Shown piece after piece: positions 1-6,712 of a DNA stretch of 15,698 nt. Origin of the DNA: JANMQK01 sp031370485 (GTDB lineage: Bacteria > Acidobacteriota > Polarisedimenticolia > Gp22-AA2); assembly GCA_031370485.1 (NCBI GenBank), contig JANMQK010000288.1:1-15698 (forward strand), written 5' to 3'. A program made the position numbers and the translations under genes. Every line of letters begins with the position of its first letter. Positions within the stretch are counted from its first letter, which is position 1. The notes below the pieces were generated by a model that was given only the letters and a program-made list of their open reading frames with translations, was not told the DNA's origin and searched no databases.

Positions 1-1125
1 CTCGACCGCGTCGCGCAGGCCGGGGCGAGTGACCTGCACCTGCCAGTCGTGCCCGATCCCTTCGACCCCCTCCAAGAGCCGTTCGAACATCCAGGGGCTG
101 ATGTTGCCGAGGCCGCAATTGACCATCTCGTCGCACCGCCCGCGTATCTTCGAGATGCGGCGGAGCACCTTGAGATCGCAATCGCAGGCGCCCTCCATGA
201 ACCGGGTCACGTCGGAGGTCCTGTAGCGCAGGAGCGGCATGGTCCTGCGCGACAGGGTGGTGAATACCAGCTCGCCATTGCCCTCGTCGTCCGGCTCGGG
301 AATCTCGAACCAGAACTTGAGCTCCTGCAGGTGGTAGCCGTTCTTGCGGAAGCACTCGGTCCCCGCGCTGCCGAAGGACTCCGTCTGGCCGTAAGTGAGG
401 TAGAGGTCCGTCTTCCAGGTCTCTTCCACGTAGCGGCGGGACTTCTCGGACATGTTCTCGCCGCCGACCAGCATCAGCTTGACCGGCCAGGTGCCCCGTT
501 TTTCGGCCAGAGCGGTAAGGCTAACGATCCAGGAAGGCTCGACCACCATCACGTTGAAACGGTAATCGACCGCTCGGTCGTAGAACTCGTCGGGAGGCAG
601 TTTCCCCGCCTCGACCAGCAGGCACCCGAGCGCCTGCGCTGAGGCGCGAAGCGCCGCCCCCGCGTTCCAGAAGGACAGATCGAGGGTGGACACCATGCGA
701 TCCTCGCGGCGCACGCCGAGCGACCAGAGCCCGGCGGCCCCGTCCCGGCCCATGTCCCTGCCCTCCTCGAGCGAGAAGAACAGCTTCTTGCTTTTTGGCG
801 ACAGCGTTCCCGTCGTCTCGAAGCCCGTCTGGGCCGGAGCGCAAAGGAAGTCTTCGGCGGGATTCGTGAGCAGGTCTTCGGAAGTCGTGAACAGGTCGCC
901 GAGGTCGGCGGGGCAGCGGACACCCTCCGGGTCAAGGCGCAGCTCCGCGAACCGACGCCGGTAGAACGCCGAGCGGCGCGCCACCAGGACCATGGTCGCG
1001 CGGAAATCGGCTTTCTGGGTGCTGCGCACGTAGGCGTCGGGCATCCTCCGGGCGAACCATAGCCTGCGGGTGGGCGAATTGCCCAGAATCACGCGGTCGA
1101 GCAGATTGCTTACGGCATTTCGCAT
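1..1125 (-). CDS. PaaK-like adenylate-forming enzyme (phenylacetate-CoA ligase / F390 synthetase family), 3' end outside window
   Basis: The reading frame is open for 375 codons from ATG at 1125 to the window edge, so the C-terminus is missing. Visible motifs of the ANL (adenylate-forming) superfamily, PaaK branch, are a Thr/Gly-rich loop ETTGTLSPK near residues 103-111, LTYGQTE at 243-249, RYRTSD at 300-305, and IRGRCDEM followed by GLGNISPW at about 327-345. Known relatives activate a carboxylic acid as acyl-AMP and pass it to CoA or another acceptor; the substrate here cannot be read from sequence. The nucleotide-binding loop is divergent: where relatives have a TTGKP-like sequence, this one has TLSPK. 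The gene starts 24 bases after the stop of the upstream patatin gene on the same strand, so co-transcription is likely. A GGAG lies about 11 bases before the ATG, a slightly long spacing. Family is fairly sure; exact activity is unknown. Confidence 0.85.
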   Translation of the reverse strand, partial: MRNAVSNLLDRVILGNSPTRRLWFARRMPDAYVRSTQKADFRATMVLVARRSAFYRRRFAELRLDPEGVRCPADLGDLFTTSEDLLTNPAEDFLCAPAQTGFETTGTLSPKSKKLFFSLEEGRDMGRDGAAGLWSLGVRREDRMVSTLDLSFWNAGAALRASAQALGCLLVEAGKLPPDEFYDRAVDYRFNVMVVEPSWIVSLTALAEKRGTWPVKLMLVGGENMSEKSRRYVEETWKTDLYLTYGQTESFGSAGTECFRKNGYHLQELKFWFEIPEPDDEGNGELVFTTLSRRTMPLLRYRTSDVTRFMEGACDCDLKVLRRISKIRGRCDEMVNCGLGNISPWMFERLLEGVEGIGHDWQVQVTRPGLRDAVE

Positions 1126-1149
1126 GGTGTCGCAGTCTCCGCCGGTCCG

Positions 1150-2076
1150 CTAGGGCGACAGGTCTTTCTCGCCGGGCCGGGAGAGCGGGTAGGAAGCCGT
1201 GGGCGTCGGACCCTCGACCTCCGCACTGTGCAAGTTGTCGGCGGCCAGGCCTGGATTTAGCCAGCGCCGGAGACGCTCCTCCTCGGCCGGCCCAATCGCG
1301 CGCAGGCCGGCCTGGTGCCAGGCGCGCACGGAGCCTGAGTCGCCCCAAAGCCCGAAGCGTGCCCCGGGGCGGGGCCGCAGGACGGCCAGCCGGTCACCGA
1401 GGAGCCTCTGCCAGCGGGCGAGCTCGCTGCGCCGGGCCCTGCGGCGAGAGCCGGTCAGGTCGACGGCGATCACGTGTGTGGCGGAAATCGGGGCCGCCAC
1501 CGCATGGATGACGGGGGAAGGCGCGGAGAACGCACCGTCCACCAGCCTCCTCTCGAGCCCGTCGACCTCCTTGCGGAGGGGAGGGAAGAGCAGAGGAAGC
1601 CGGCTGCTGGCCCGCACCGCTTCCGAAAGGCTGAAGCCGCGCTCGTAACCAGTCACGGGAAAGATCCGCTCGCCGCGGCGCAGGTCGTGGACCAGGAATC
1701 CGACCTTCTGCACGCCGTGGTGCAGCTGGCGGAAGTCGTGATGATCAAGCAACGCGAGACGGGCCGCGGTCGCCTCGGCCCAGCGGCCCGGGGGACCCGG
1801 GGGAATCCGGCCGGCGTGCAGCGCCGCGGCGTGCGACAGGATTCCCTTGAGATCGGTCCCGAACGCGAACTCCATGAGGTTCTCGACGGGGAGGCCCACC
1901 GAGGCGTAATAGGCAGCGACGAGGCTGCCGACGCTGCACCCGACGATCGCGTAGATGGGGATGCGCAACTCACGCAGGCGCGCGAGGACGCCGATGTGGG
2001 CCGGGCCGCGAAAGCCGCCCGAGCCGAGCACCAGCGCGATACGCGGGGCCGATGCGGGACGGCCGCTCCTGGTCAT
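1150..2076 (-). CDS. Patatin-like phospholipase (RssA-type serine hydrolase)
   Basis: The 308-residue protein carries the full patatin catalytic set. A glycine-rich oxyanion loop GSGGFRG lies at residues 18-24, followed by the typical AHIGVL. The nucleophile motif GCSVG is at 46-50 (Ser48), and the catalytic aspartate is in VDGA (Asp180). The family hydrolyses acyl esters of phospholipids or other lipids through a Ser-Asp dyad. No signal peptide is evident, so a cytoplasmic or membrane-peripheral location is inferred. The frame is open further upstream to 2190, but the ATG at 2076 is preferred: it has GAGG six bases upstream, and the conserved domain begins 12 residues later. It is the first gene of a minus-strand pair with the PaaK-like gene, which suggests lipid hydrolysis followed by acyl activation. 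The natural substrate is unknown. Confidence 0.9.
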   Translation of the reverse strand: MTRSGRPASAPRIALVLGSGGFRGPAHIGVLARLRELRIPIYAIVGCSVGSLVAAYYASVGLPVENLMEFAFGTDLKGILSHAAALHAGRIPPGPPGRWAEATAARLALLDHHDFRQLHHGVQKVGFLVHDLRRGERIFPVTGYERGFSLSEAVRASSRLPLLFPPLRKEVDGLERRLVDGAFSAPSPVIHAVAAPISATHVIAVDLTGSRRRARRSELARWQRLLGDRLAVLRPRPGARFGLWGDSGSVRAWHQAGLRAIGPAEEERLRRWLNPGLAADNLHSAEVEGPTPTASYPLSRPGEKDLSP

Positions 2077-2142
2077 TGCTGCCTCGTCACCGGCGTGGAA
2101 TCTCCCGCGGTTTGAGTTGCATGGTTTCCAGCAAAACGGTGA

Positions 2143-2169
2143 ATGATACACCGAACCCCGTTGCGCCAA
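2143..2169 (-). promoter_or_regulatory. Possible weak promoter for the patatin/PaaK-like pair
   Basis: On the minus strand TTGGCG (2164-2169) and TATCAT (2143-2148) are separated by 15 bases and lie upstream of the patatin ATG at 2076. The hexamers resemble sigma70 elements, but the spacer is shorter than optimal, so this is only a candidate. Confidence 0.25.
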
Positions 2170-2201
2170 CTCCCCGGGCCGGCGCACCAACCCCCCGACG
2201 A

Positions 2202-2231
2202 TTCAGAAGGGAGTGGCGCGCATGCTACCAT
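2202..2231 (+). promoter_or_regulatory. Candidate promoter of tRNA-Leu
   Basis: TTCAGA (2202-2207) and TACCAT (2226-2231), 18 bases apart, each match 4 of 6 positions of the sigma70 consensus. The predicted start at about 2238 is some 9 bases before the mature tRNA 5' end, which would suit a short 5' leader. The match is moderate. Confidence 0.4.
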
Positions 2232-2246
2232 GACGCGGTGGACCAT

Positions 2247-2331
2247 GCGAAAGTGGCGGAACCGGCAGACGCGCCGGACTTAGGATCCGGTGGGGAAACC
2301 CATGAGGGTTCGAATCCCTCCTTTCGCACCA
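2247..2331 (+). tRNA. tRNA-Leu, anticodon UAG
   Basis: All arms of a class II tRNA can be folded by eye. The acceptor stem GCGAAAG (2247-2253) pairs with CTTTCGC (2321-2327). The anticodon stem CCGGA/TCCGG encloses the loop CTTAGGA with anticodon TAG at 2281-2283. A long variable arm lies at about 2291-2303 (TGGG/CCCA), as expected for leucine. The T arm is GAGGG-TTCGAAT-CCCTC (2304-2320). The discriminator A at 2328 is followed by a genome-encoded CCA (2329-2331). The tRNA reads CUN codons, mainly CUA. Placement of a tRNA-Leu upstream of tig is also seen in other bacteria. No integrase or attachment duplication was seen beside it. Confidence 0.97.
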
Positions 2332-2362
2332 TGGTTCCGAGCAGTTGCGGGAGGCGGTGCGG

Positions 2363-3070
2363 CTAGCTCGTGGGGGCGTGGTTGTGGAGGTAGTCCCTGA
2401 GACGGGCGGCAGAGTCGGGGTCCATCGCCTGGAACTGGATGCCGAGAAGGTGCTGGTCCTCCTCGGGCCACGGCTCGGAGCGCACGACGGTCGCCCGTGC
2501 GACCAGGGGCCTGTCGCTTCCTTCCATGAACAGGCGAAGGTACAGCCGCCGTCCGGGCGGCACCTGCATCGGGGTTTCGACCAGTACGCCGCCCTCGCTG
2601 AGATCCTTCGAGTAACCCAGGAATTCGCTGATGATCCGCCCGCAGGAGATCGAGAGCACAGCCGGGATTCGGGTCTGCAATCGGAATGGAATCTTCAAGG
2701 CTGAGGAGAGCCTCCTCGACAGGAGAAGGGGGCTGACGGGAGCCGGAATGAATTCATCACATCCGGCCTCCCGGCAGCGCTCGCCGATCTCGGGGGGATC
2801 TGACGGACCGACGAGCAGGACCATCAATTTTCGACGGCGGTCCTCCGAGCGCTTCAGGACACGGCATACCTCGTCGCCTCGGATGCCGTCGAGGTCGAAG
2901 CTCGAGAGCACGACATGCGGGTCTTCACGGCGCACTATTTCAAGGACTTCCTCCCCCGAGCTAGCCACCAGAACCTGAATAACCGGCCGCTGGATGCAGC
3001 AGTCCACCTGCGCCAGCGCTCCATGAAGATCCCGAGTCAGGACAACCTTTCGGCGGTGTCCCTTGTCCAC
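2363..3070 (-). CDS. Degenerate response-regulator receiver fused to a PilZ c-di-GMP-binding domain
   Basis: The 235-residue protein has two parts. Residues 8-125 align with the receiver fold (about 10 residues after PHVVLSSFDLDGIRG come EVCRVLK and later EAGCDEFIPAPVSP), but key residues are gone: the acidic pair near the N-terminus is replaced by TRD (12-14), the phosphoacceptor position is Ser57, and the conserved Lys before Pro is Ala110. Residues 128-235 form a PilZ domain with an intact RxxxR (RLQTR, 130-134) and DxSxxG (DLSEGG, 156-161), the known c-di-GMP-binding signature. It probably senses c-di-GMP without being phosphorylated; the output is unknown. The start is GTG (CAC on the plus strand at 3068-3070), preceded by a G-rich run ending GGTGAACC; the next in-frame Met is residue 83, inside the fold. 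It stands alone, converging on tRNA-Leu with 31 bases between. Confidence 0.85.
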   Translation of the reverse strand: MDKGHRRKVVLTRDLHGALAQVDCCIQRPVIQVLVASSGEEVLEIVRREDPHVVLSSFDLDGIRGDEVCRVLKRSEDRRRKLMVLLVGPSDPPEIGERCREAGCDEFIPAPVSPLLLSRRLSSALKIPFRLQTRIPAVLSISCGRIISEFLGYSKDLSEGGVLVETPMQVPPGRRLYLRLFMEGSDRPLVARATVVRSEPWPEEDQHLLGIQFQAMDPDSAARLRDYLHNHAPTS

Positions 3071-3159
3071 GGTTCACCCCCCCCGAGTGAAACCCGCTAG
3101 GCGGAAGGAAGAGAGCAAACTGCGTGCCCGGTAGGGACTGGTGTTGGCATGCACGATCA

Positions 3160-3175
3160 GAAGTGCTTTCACTTC
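3160..3175. repeat. Inverted repeat GAAGTG-CTTT-CACTTC
   Basis: This is a perfect 6-base inverted repeat with a 4-base centre. It sits 90 bases upstream of the GTG start of the PilZ gene, where an operator could lie. It has no T tract on the plus strand, so it is not a good terminator. A role as a binding site is a guess. Confidence 0.4.
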
Positions 3176-3231
3176 AAGGGATTGAGTCTGAATCCAATTG
3201 TCGTGAGGGCCTGCCGAGGGGGGAGGCTCAT

Positions 3232-3311
3232 AGTCTCATGATACGAGTGCGGCGGTTCTGGAAATCCGCGTAACCTTCGATCTCCATAGGGGTTTGCGAG
3301 GAGTCTCATGA
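3232..3311. repeat. Pair of AGTCTCATGA direct repeats, 70 bases apart
   Basis: The same 10 bases occur at 3232-3241 and 3302-3311, each containing the palindromic core TCATGA; the second extends to the palindrome CTCATGAG. Both lie upstream of the tig promoter (-35 at 3371). Seventy bases is close to seven helical turns, so two bound proteins would face the same side. Chance cannot be excluded. Confidence 0.35.
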
Positions 3312-3370
3312 GAATAGGGTGGTGAGCCGGTTGAGACGGAGCACGGGGGCTACGACGCGGCGTTCCCGTC

Positions 3371-3399
3371 TTGCACGCCGAATCGGGACCTGTTATGAT
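3371..3399 (+). promoter_or_regulatory. Sigma70-type promoter of the tig-clpP-clpX-lon operon
   Basis: TTGCAC (3371-3376) and TATGAT (3394-3399) are separated by exactly 17 bases, and TG one base before the -10 box gives an extended -10 element. This is the best promoter match in the window. Transcription would start near 3406, leaving about 140 nt of leader before the tig ATG. Confidence 0.8.
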
Positions 3400-3475
3400 T
3401 CGCCTCCATTCCGAGACTGGGTTTTGAGAGTCTTGGAGCCGCAGGAAGGTTTCCAGCCTGGATCGAATATCCCAC

Positions 3476-3492
3476 ACGACAGGGTCGTTTTT
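3476..3492 (+). terminator. Terminator-like hairpin in the tig leader (possible attenuator)
   Basis: ACGAC (3476-3480) and GTCGT (3484-3488) form a 5-pair stem with a 3-base loop, followed directly by four more T residues (3489-3492). It lies inside the predicted leader, about 70 nt after the start site and 40 nt before the Shine-Dalgarno sequence. The stem is short, so termination would be weak at best. Confidence 0.3.
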
Positions 3493-3545
3493 CCGGTGAA
3501 CGGACCCGGGCGACAGGGATGCGGGGAGGGTCGGGAGCGCGCGTG

Positions 3546-4832
3546 ATGAAGGTGACCGTCAACGAACTGGAACAGTGCCGGCGGGGCCTCGAGGTTGAGG
3601 TGCCTGAAGATCGCGTTTCGGAGGAGATGGAGCGCGCGTTCAAGGAATACTCGCAGCGCGCGCGGGTTCCCGGGTTCAGACAGGGCCGGATCCCTCTCGA
3701 TGTCGTGCGCCGCCGTTTCGCCAAGGAGGTGCGCGACGAGGTCGTGGAACGAATCGTGCGCGAGTATGCGCACCGGGCGCTCGAGGAGAAAAACCTCAGG
3801 CCTGTCGAGGCGCCGATCCTCGAGGAGGTCCATTTCGAGTCAGGAGGGCCGCTGACCTTCAGGGCCACCTTCGAGGTTCGCCCCCAGGTCGCGGTGACGG
3901 GATACACGAAACCCGAGGTCCGTGTCACCCGGCGCGAGGTGACGGAGGAGATGATCGCCGCTTCGCTGAACGCGCTCGCCGAGCGCGCTGCCAAGCTCGA
4001 AGCCGTCTCCGGCCGGCCGGTCCAGAAGGGGGACTATGCCGTGGGGACGCTCTCCTGCCGTTTCCAGCGGGGGAAGGGCAAGAACCTGAGCGACGAGCCG
4101 CTCATGCTGGAGGCGGGATCGGAGGAGAACCATCCTGATTTCAACGCCGCGATCCTGGGCATGAACGCCGGCGAGTCAAAATCGTTCGAGGTGACGTACC
4201 CCGGGGATGCCGGCGCCGAGGCGCTGCGCGGATGCGTCGTCACGTACACGGTCGCGGTGCGGGAGATCAAGAAGAAGGTGGTCCCGCCGGTGGACGACGA
4301 TCTGGCCCGGGAATTGGGAGACTTCAAAAGCCTGACCGAGGTCCGGGAGAAGGTCAAGGCCGAGCTCGAGCGACGCGCTGCCGGGGCCGAGCAGGCGGAG
4401 GCCAAGGGGAAGATCCTGGCGGACCTCGTGCAACGGTATCCCATGGCGGTGCCGGAGACGCTCATCGAGTCACAGGTGGACGCCCGCCTGCAAACGATTG
4501 CCCGCGGGATGATCGCTCAGGGGATCGATCCGACAAAGGCGTCCGTGGACTGGGCGCAGGAGAGGGAACGGGTGCGTCCCGCGGCGACCGAGGCGGTGCG
4601 TGCCGGCCTGATCCTCGAGGCGATCGCCGAGCAGGAGGGGATCGAAGCGACGGAAGAGGACGTCAACAGCTTCATACGCGAGGAGGCGCAGCGTCATGAA
4701 ACCACCGTGGCCGCGATGAAGGAGCAACTCGCGCAAAATGCACGACTGACAAGCCTTAGACGGCAGATCGTCAGGGAAAAGTCGCTTGACTTTCTGCTTC
4801 GTGATGCTATTATTACGCCCGAGGTGAAATAA
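3546..4832 (+). CDS. tig: Trigger factor, ribosome-associated chaperone and peptidyl-prolyl isomerase
   Basis: The 428-residue protein matches trigger factor in length and layout. An N-terminal ribosome-binding domain carries the signature GFRQGRIP at residues 43-50. An FKBP-type isomerase domain spans about 150-245 (VQKGDYAVGTL through the LGMNAGESKSFEV segment), and the helical C-terminal chaperone arms follow. Trigger factor binds near the ribosomal exit tunnel and shields nascent chains. The frame is open from 3519, but the ATG at 3546 is chosen because GGGAG lies 8 bases upstream and the protein then begins MKVTVNELEQ as in relatives. It is the first gene of the operon; the gap to clpP is only 6 bases, and the clpP ribosome-binding site lies within its last codons. 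Confidence 0.97.
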   Translation: MKVTVNELEQCRRGLEVEVPEDRVSEEMERAFKEYSQRARVPGFRQGRIPLDVVRRRFAKEVRDEVVERIVREYAHRALEEKNLRPVEAPILEEVHFESGGPLTFRATFEVRPQVAVTGYTKPEVRVTRREVTEEMIAASLNALAERAAKLEAVSGRPVQKGDYAVGTLSCRFQRGKGKNLSDEPLMLEAGSEENHPDFNAAILGMNAGESKSFEVTYPGDAGAEALRGCVVTYTVAVREIKKKVVPPVDDDLARELGDFKSLTEVREKVKAELERRAAGAEQAEAKGKILADLVQRYPMAVPETLIESQVDARLQTIARGMIAQGIDPTKASVDWAQERERVRPAATEAVRAGLILEAIAEQEGIEATEEDVNSFIREEAQRHETTVAAMKEQLAQNARLTSLRRQIVREKSLDFLLRDAIITPEVK

Positions 4833-4838
4833 CCCAAA

Positions 4839-5426
4839 ATGCCACTCATACCGATGGTCGTGGAACAGACCAGCCGGGGCGAGCGCGCATACGACATTTA
4901 CTCCCGTCTCCTGCGCGACAACATCGTTTTCATCGGCAGCGAGATCGATGACAACCTCAGCAACCTCGTCATCGCTCAGTTGCTCTACCTGGAAGCGGAA
5001 GACCCCGAAAAGGACATCTCGATATACATCAACAGTCCGGGAGGCTCGGTGACGGCAGGCTTGGCCATTTACGACACCATGCAGTTCATCCGGCCTGACG
5101 TGTCCACGATCTGCATCGGGCAGGCGGCGAGCATGGCCGCAGTCCTGCTGACCGCGGGAACCACCAAGAAGCGTTTCGCGCTACCGAATTCCCGCATCAT
5201 CCTGCACCAGCCGCTGGGCGGCTTTTCCGGCCAGGCCACGGATGTCGACATTCACGCCAAGGAGATTCTCAGGATGCGTGAACGGCTGAACGACATCGTT
5301 CAAAAGCACTCGGGGCAAACGCTGGAGAAAATCCAGCGTGATACCGACCGGGACTTCATCATGACGGCCATGGGTGCCAAGGATTATGGAATCCTCGATC
5401 AGGTGATCGCCCGGCGCGAGCAGTAG
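4839..5426 (+). CDS. clpP: ATP-dependent Clp protease proteolytic subunit ClpP
   Basis: The 195-residue serine peptidase has the full catalytic triad of the S14 family: Ser98 in GQAASMAAV, His123 in ILHQPLGG and Asp172 in RDTDRDF. The substrate-binding segment NSPGGSVTAG lies at 65-74. ClpP forms a double heptameric ring in the cytoplasm that degrades proteins fed in by the ClpX hexamer, encoded next. The N-terminus MPLIPMVVEQ is short, as in bacteria with little or no propeptide. GAGGTGA (4821-4827), inside the last codons of tig, provides the ribosome-binding site, so translation is probably coupled to tig. Confidence 0.98.
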   Translation: MPLIPMVVEQTSRGERAYDIYSRLLRDNIVFIGSEIDDNLSNLVIAQLLYLEAEDPEKDISIYINSPGGSVTAGLAIYDTMQFIRPDVSTICIGQAASMAAVLLTAGTTKKRFALPNSRIILHQPLGGFSGQATDVDIHAKEILRMRERLNDIVQKHSGQTLEKIQRDTDRDFIMTAMGAKDYGILDQVIARREQ

Positions 5427-5472
5427 TCCACCCGGCAGGAAGAAAGCCCGAAATGTTTCAGGAGACACGGTG

Positions 5473-6711
5473 ATGGCCGGTAAACGAGGCGATGGCGAGT
5501 CGTTGCGTTGCAGCTTTTGCAACAAGGATCAGCGCGACGTCAAGAAGCTGATCGCCGGTCCCACGGTGTACATCTGCGACGAGTGCGTGGACATCTGCCT
5601 TGACATCATCGCCGAGGAGCGTGAACCGGACGAGCCCAAGGCGAAGGTCAAGCTCCCCAAGCCCATAGAGATCCGGGAATTCCTGGACGAGTACGTCATC
5701 GGACAGGAGAAGGCGAAGAAGAAGCTCGCCGTGGCGGTCTACAACCACTACAAGCGCAACGAGCTGGCCAAGCGGCGCAGCGACATCGAGCTGCAGAAGA
5801 GCAATATCCTGCTCATCGGGCCGACCGGAACCGGCAAGACGCTTCTGGCCCAGACCCTGGCGAAGCTGCTTTCGGTCCCGTTCGCCATCGTCGACGCGAC
5901 GACCCTGACCGAGGCCGGGTACGTCGGCGAGGACGTCGAGAACATCCTCCTGAGGCTCCTGCAGGCGGCGGGGAACGATCTGGAGAAGGCCAAGCGGGGC
6001 ATCATCTATATAGACGAGGTTGACAAGATCAGCCGCAAGAGCGACTCGCCCTCGATCACCCGCGACGTTTCGGGAGAGGGCGTGCAGCAGGCGCTCCTGA
6101 AGATCCTTGAGGGCACCATCGCGAACGTGCCCCCGCAGGGAGGGCGCAAGCACCCGCACCAGGACTTCATCCCCATGGACACGACCAACATCCTGTTCAT
6201 CTGCGGAGGCGCTTTCGTCGGCCTGGACAACGTGATCGAGCAGCGCATCGGCAAGAAATCCATGGGCTTCAAGGCCGATGTGAAAAAGCGGTCAGAGCGC
6301 AACATCCAGGAGGTTCTCGAGCTGGTGCAGCCGGCCGACCTGATCAAGTACGGGCTCATCCCCGAGTTCGTGGGCCGCCTGCCGGTCATGGGCGTTCTCG
6401 GCGAGCTGGATCGGGAGGCGCTGGTCAAGATTCTGACCGAACCACGGAACGCCCTGGTCAAGCAGTTCCAGAGAATCTTCGAATACGAGAACGTTACGCT
6501 GACCTTCACCAAGGACGCCCTCGACGCGATTGCCGACCTGACGCTGGGCCGGAAGATCGGGGCCCGCGGGCTGCGTCTGATCCTCGAGGACCTCATGCTG
6601 GACCTGATGTACCAGCTCCCATCGCGCACCGACATCAGCGAGTGCGTGATCACGAGGGAAGTGGTGGAGAACAAGGTGGCGCCCATCATCCTGATGGAGA
6701 AGGCGGGCTGA
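5473..6711 (+). CDS. clpX: ATP-dependent unfoldase ClpX, the partner of ClpP
   Basis: The 412-residue AAA+ protein has an N-terminal zinc-binding domain with Cys13, Cys16, Cys35 and Cys38. Walker A GPTGTGKT is at 116-123, the pore loop GYVG at 149-152 and Walker B IIYIDE at 177-182. The segments SGEGVQQAL and RKHPHQDF and the sensor-2 motif GARGLR are also present. The loop that docks on ClpP, usually an IGF or LGF tripeptide, reads MGF here (264-266). ClpX hexamers recognise tagged proteins, unfold them and thread them into ClpP. A GTG three bases upstream (5470) is in frame, but ATG 5473 lies 7 bases after AGGAGA (5460-5465) and is preferred. It is 46 bases after clpP and 1 base before lon. 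Confidence 0.98.
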   Translation: MAGKRGDGESLRCSFCNKDQRDVKKLIAGPTVYICDECVDICLDIIAEEREPDEPKAKVKLPKPIEIREFLDEYVIGQEKAKKKLAVAVYNHYKRNELAKRRSDIELQKSNILLIGPTGTGKTLLAQTLAKLLSVPFAIVDATTLTEAGYVGEDVENILLRLLQAAGNDLEKAKRGIIYIDEVDKISRKSDSPSITRDVSGEGVQQALLKILEGTIANVPPQGGRKHPHQDFIPMDTTNILFICGGAFVGLDNVIEQRIGKKSMGFKADVKKRSERNIQEVLELVQPADLIKYGLIPEFVGRLPVMGVLGELDREALVKILTEPRNALVKQFQRIFEYENVTLTFTKDALDAIADLTLGRKIGARGLRLILEDLMLDLMYQLPSRTDISECVITREVVENKVAPIILMEKAG

Positions 6712-6712
6712 C

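Larger units (their letters stand above)
3071..3545. other. Intergenic region between the PilZ gene and tig
   Basis: These 475 bases separate two divergent genes. No convincing gene was seen. They hold a GAAGTG/CACTTC inverted repeat (3160-3175), a 10-base direct repeat AGTCTCATGA (3232-3241 and 3302-3311), the tig promoter (3371-3399), a leader of about 140 nt with a terminator-like hairpin (3476-3492), and the tig Shine-Dalgarno sequence GGGAG (3533-3537). No CIRCE-type heat-shock operator was recognised. Confidence 0.7.

Noticed and set aside
49..642. Plus-strand 197-codon open frame at the left edge
   Set aside because: It is antisense to the PaaK-like gene, whose conserved motifs are clear on the minus strand. 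The plus frame shows no recognisable domain.
2247..2400. tRNA-Leu as an integration site for a mobile element
   Set aside because: No integrase, no duplicated tRNA 3' end and no foreign-looking genes were seen next to it.
3169..3477. Minus-strand 102-codon open frame in the PilZ-tig intergenic region
   Set aside because: No recognisable motif; it overlaps the strong plus-strand tig promoter, and its composition looks like random translation.
3071..3545. CIRCE or sigma32-type heat-shock elements upstream of tig
   Set aside because: No TTAGCACTC/GAGTGCTAA pair and no convincing CTTGAAA...CCCCAT arrangement was found.
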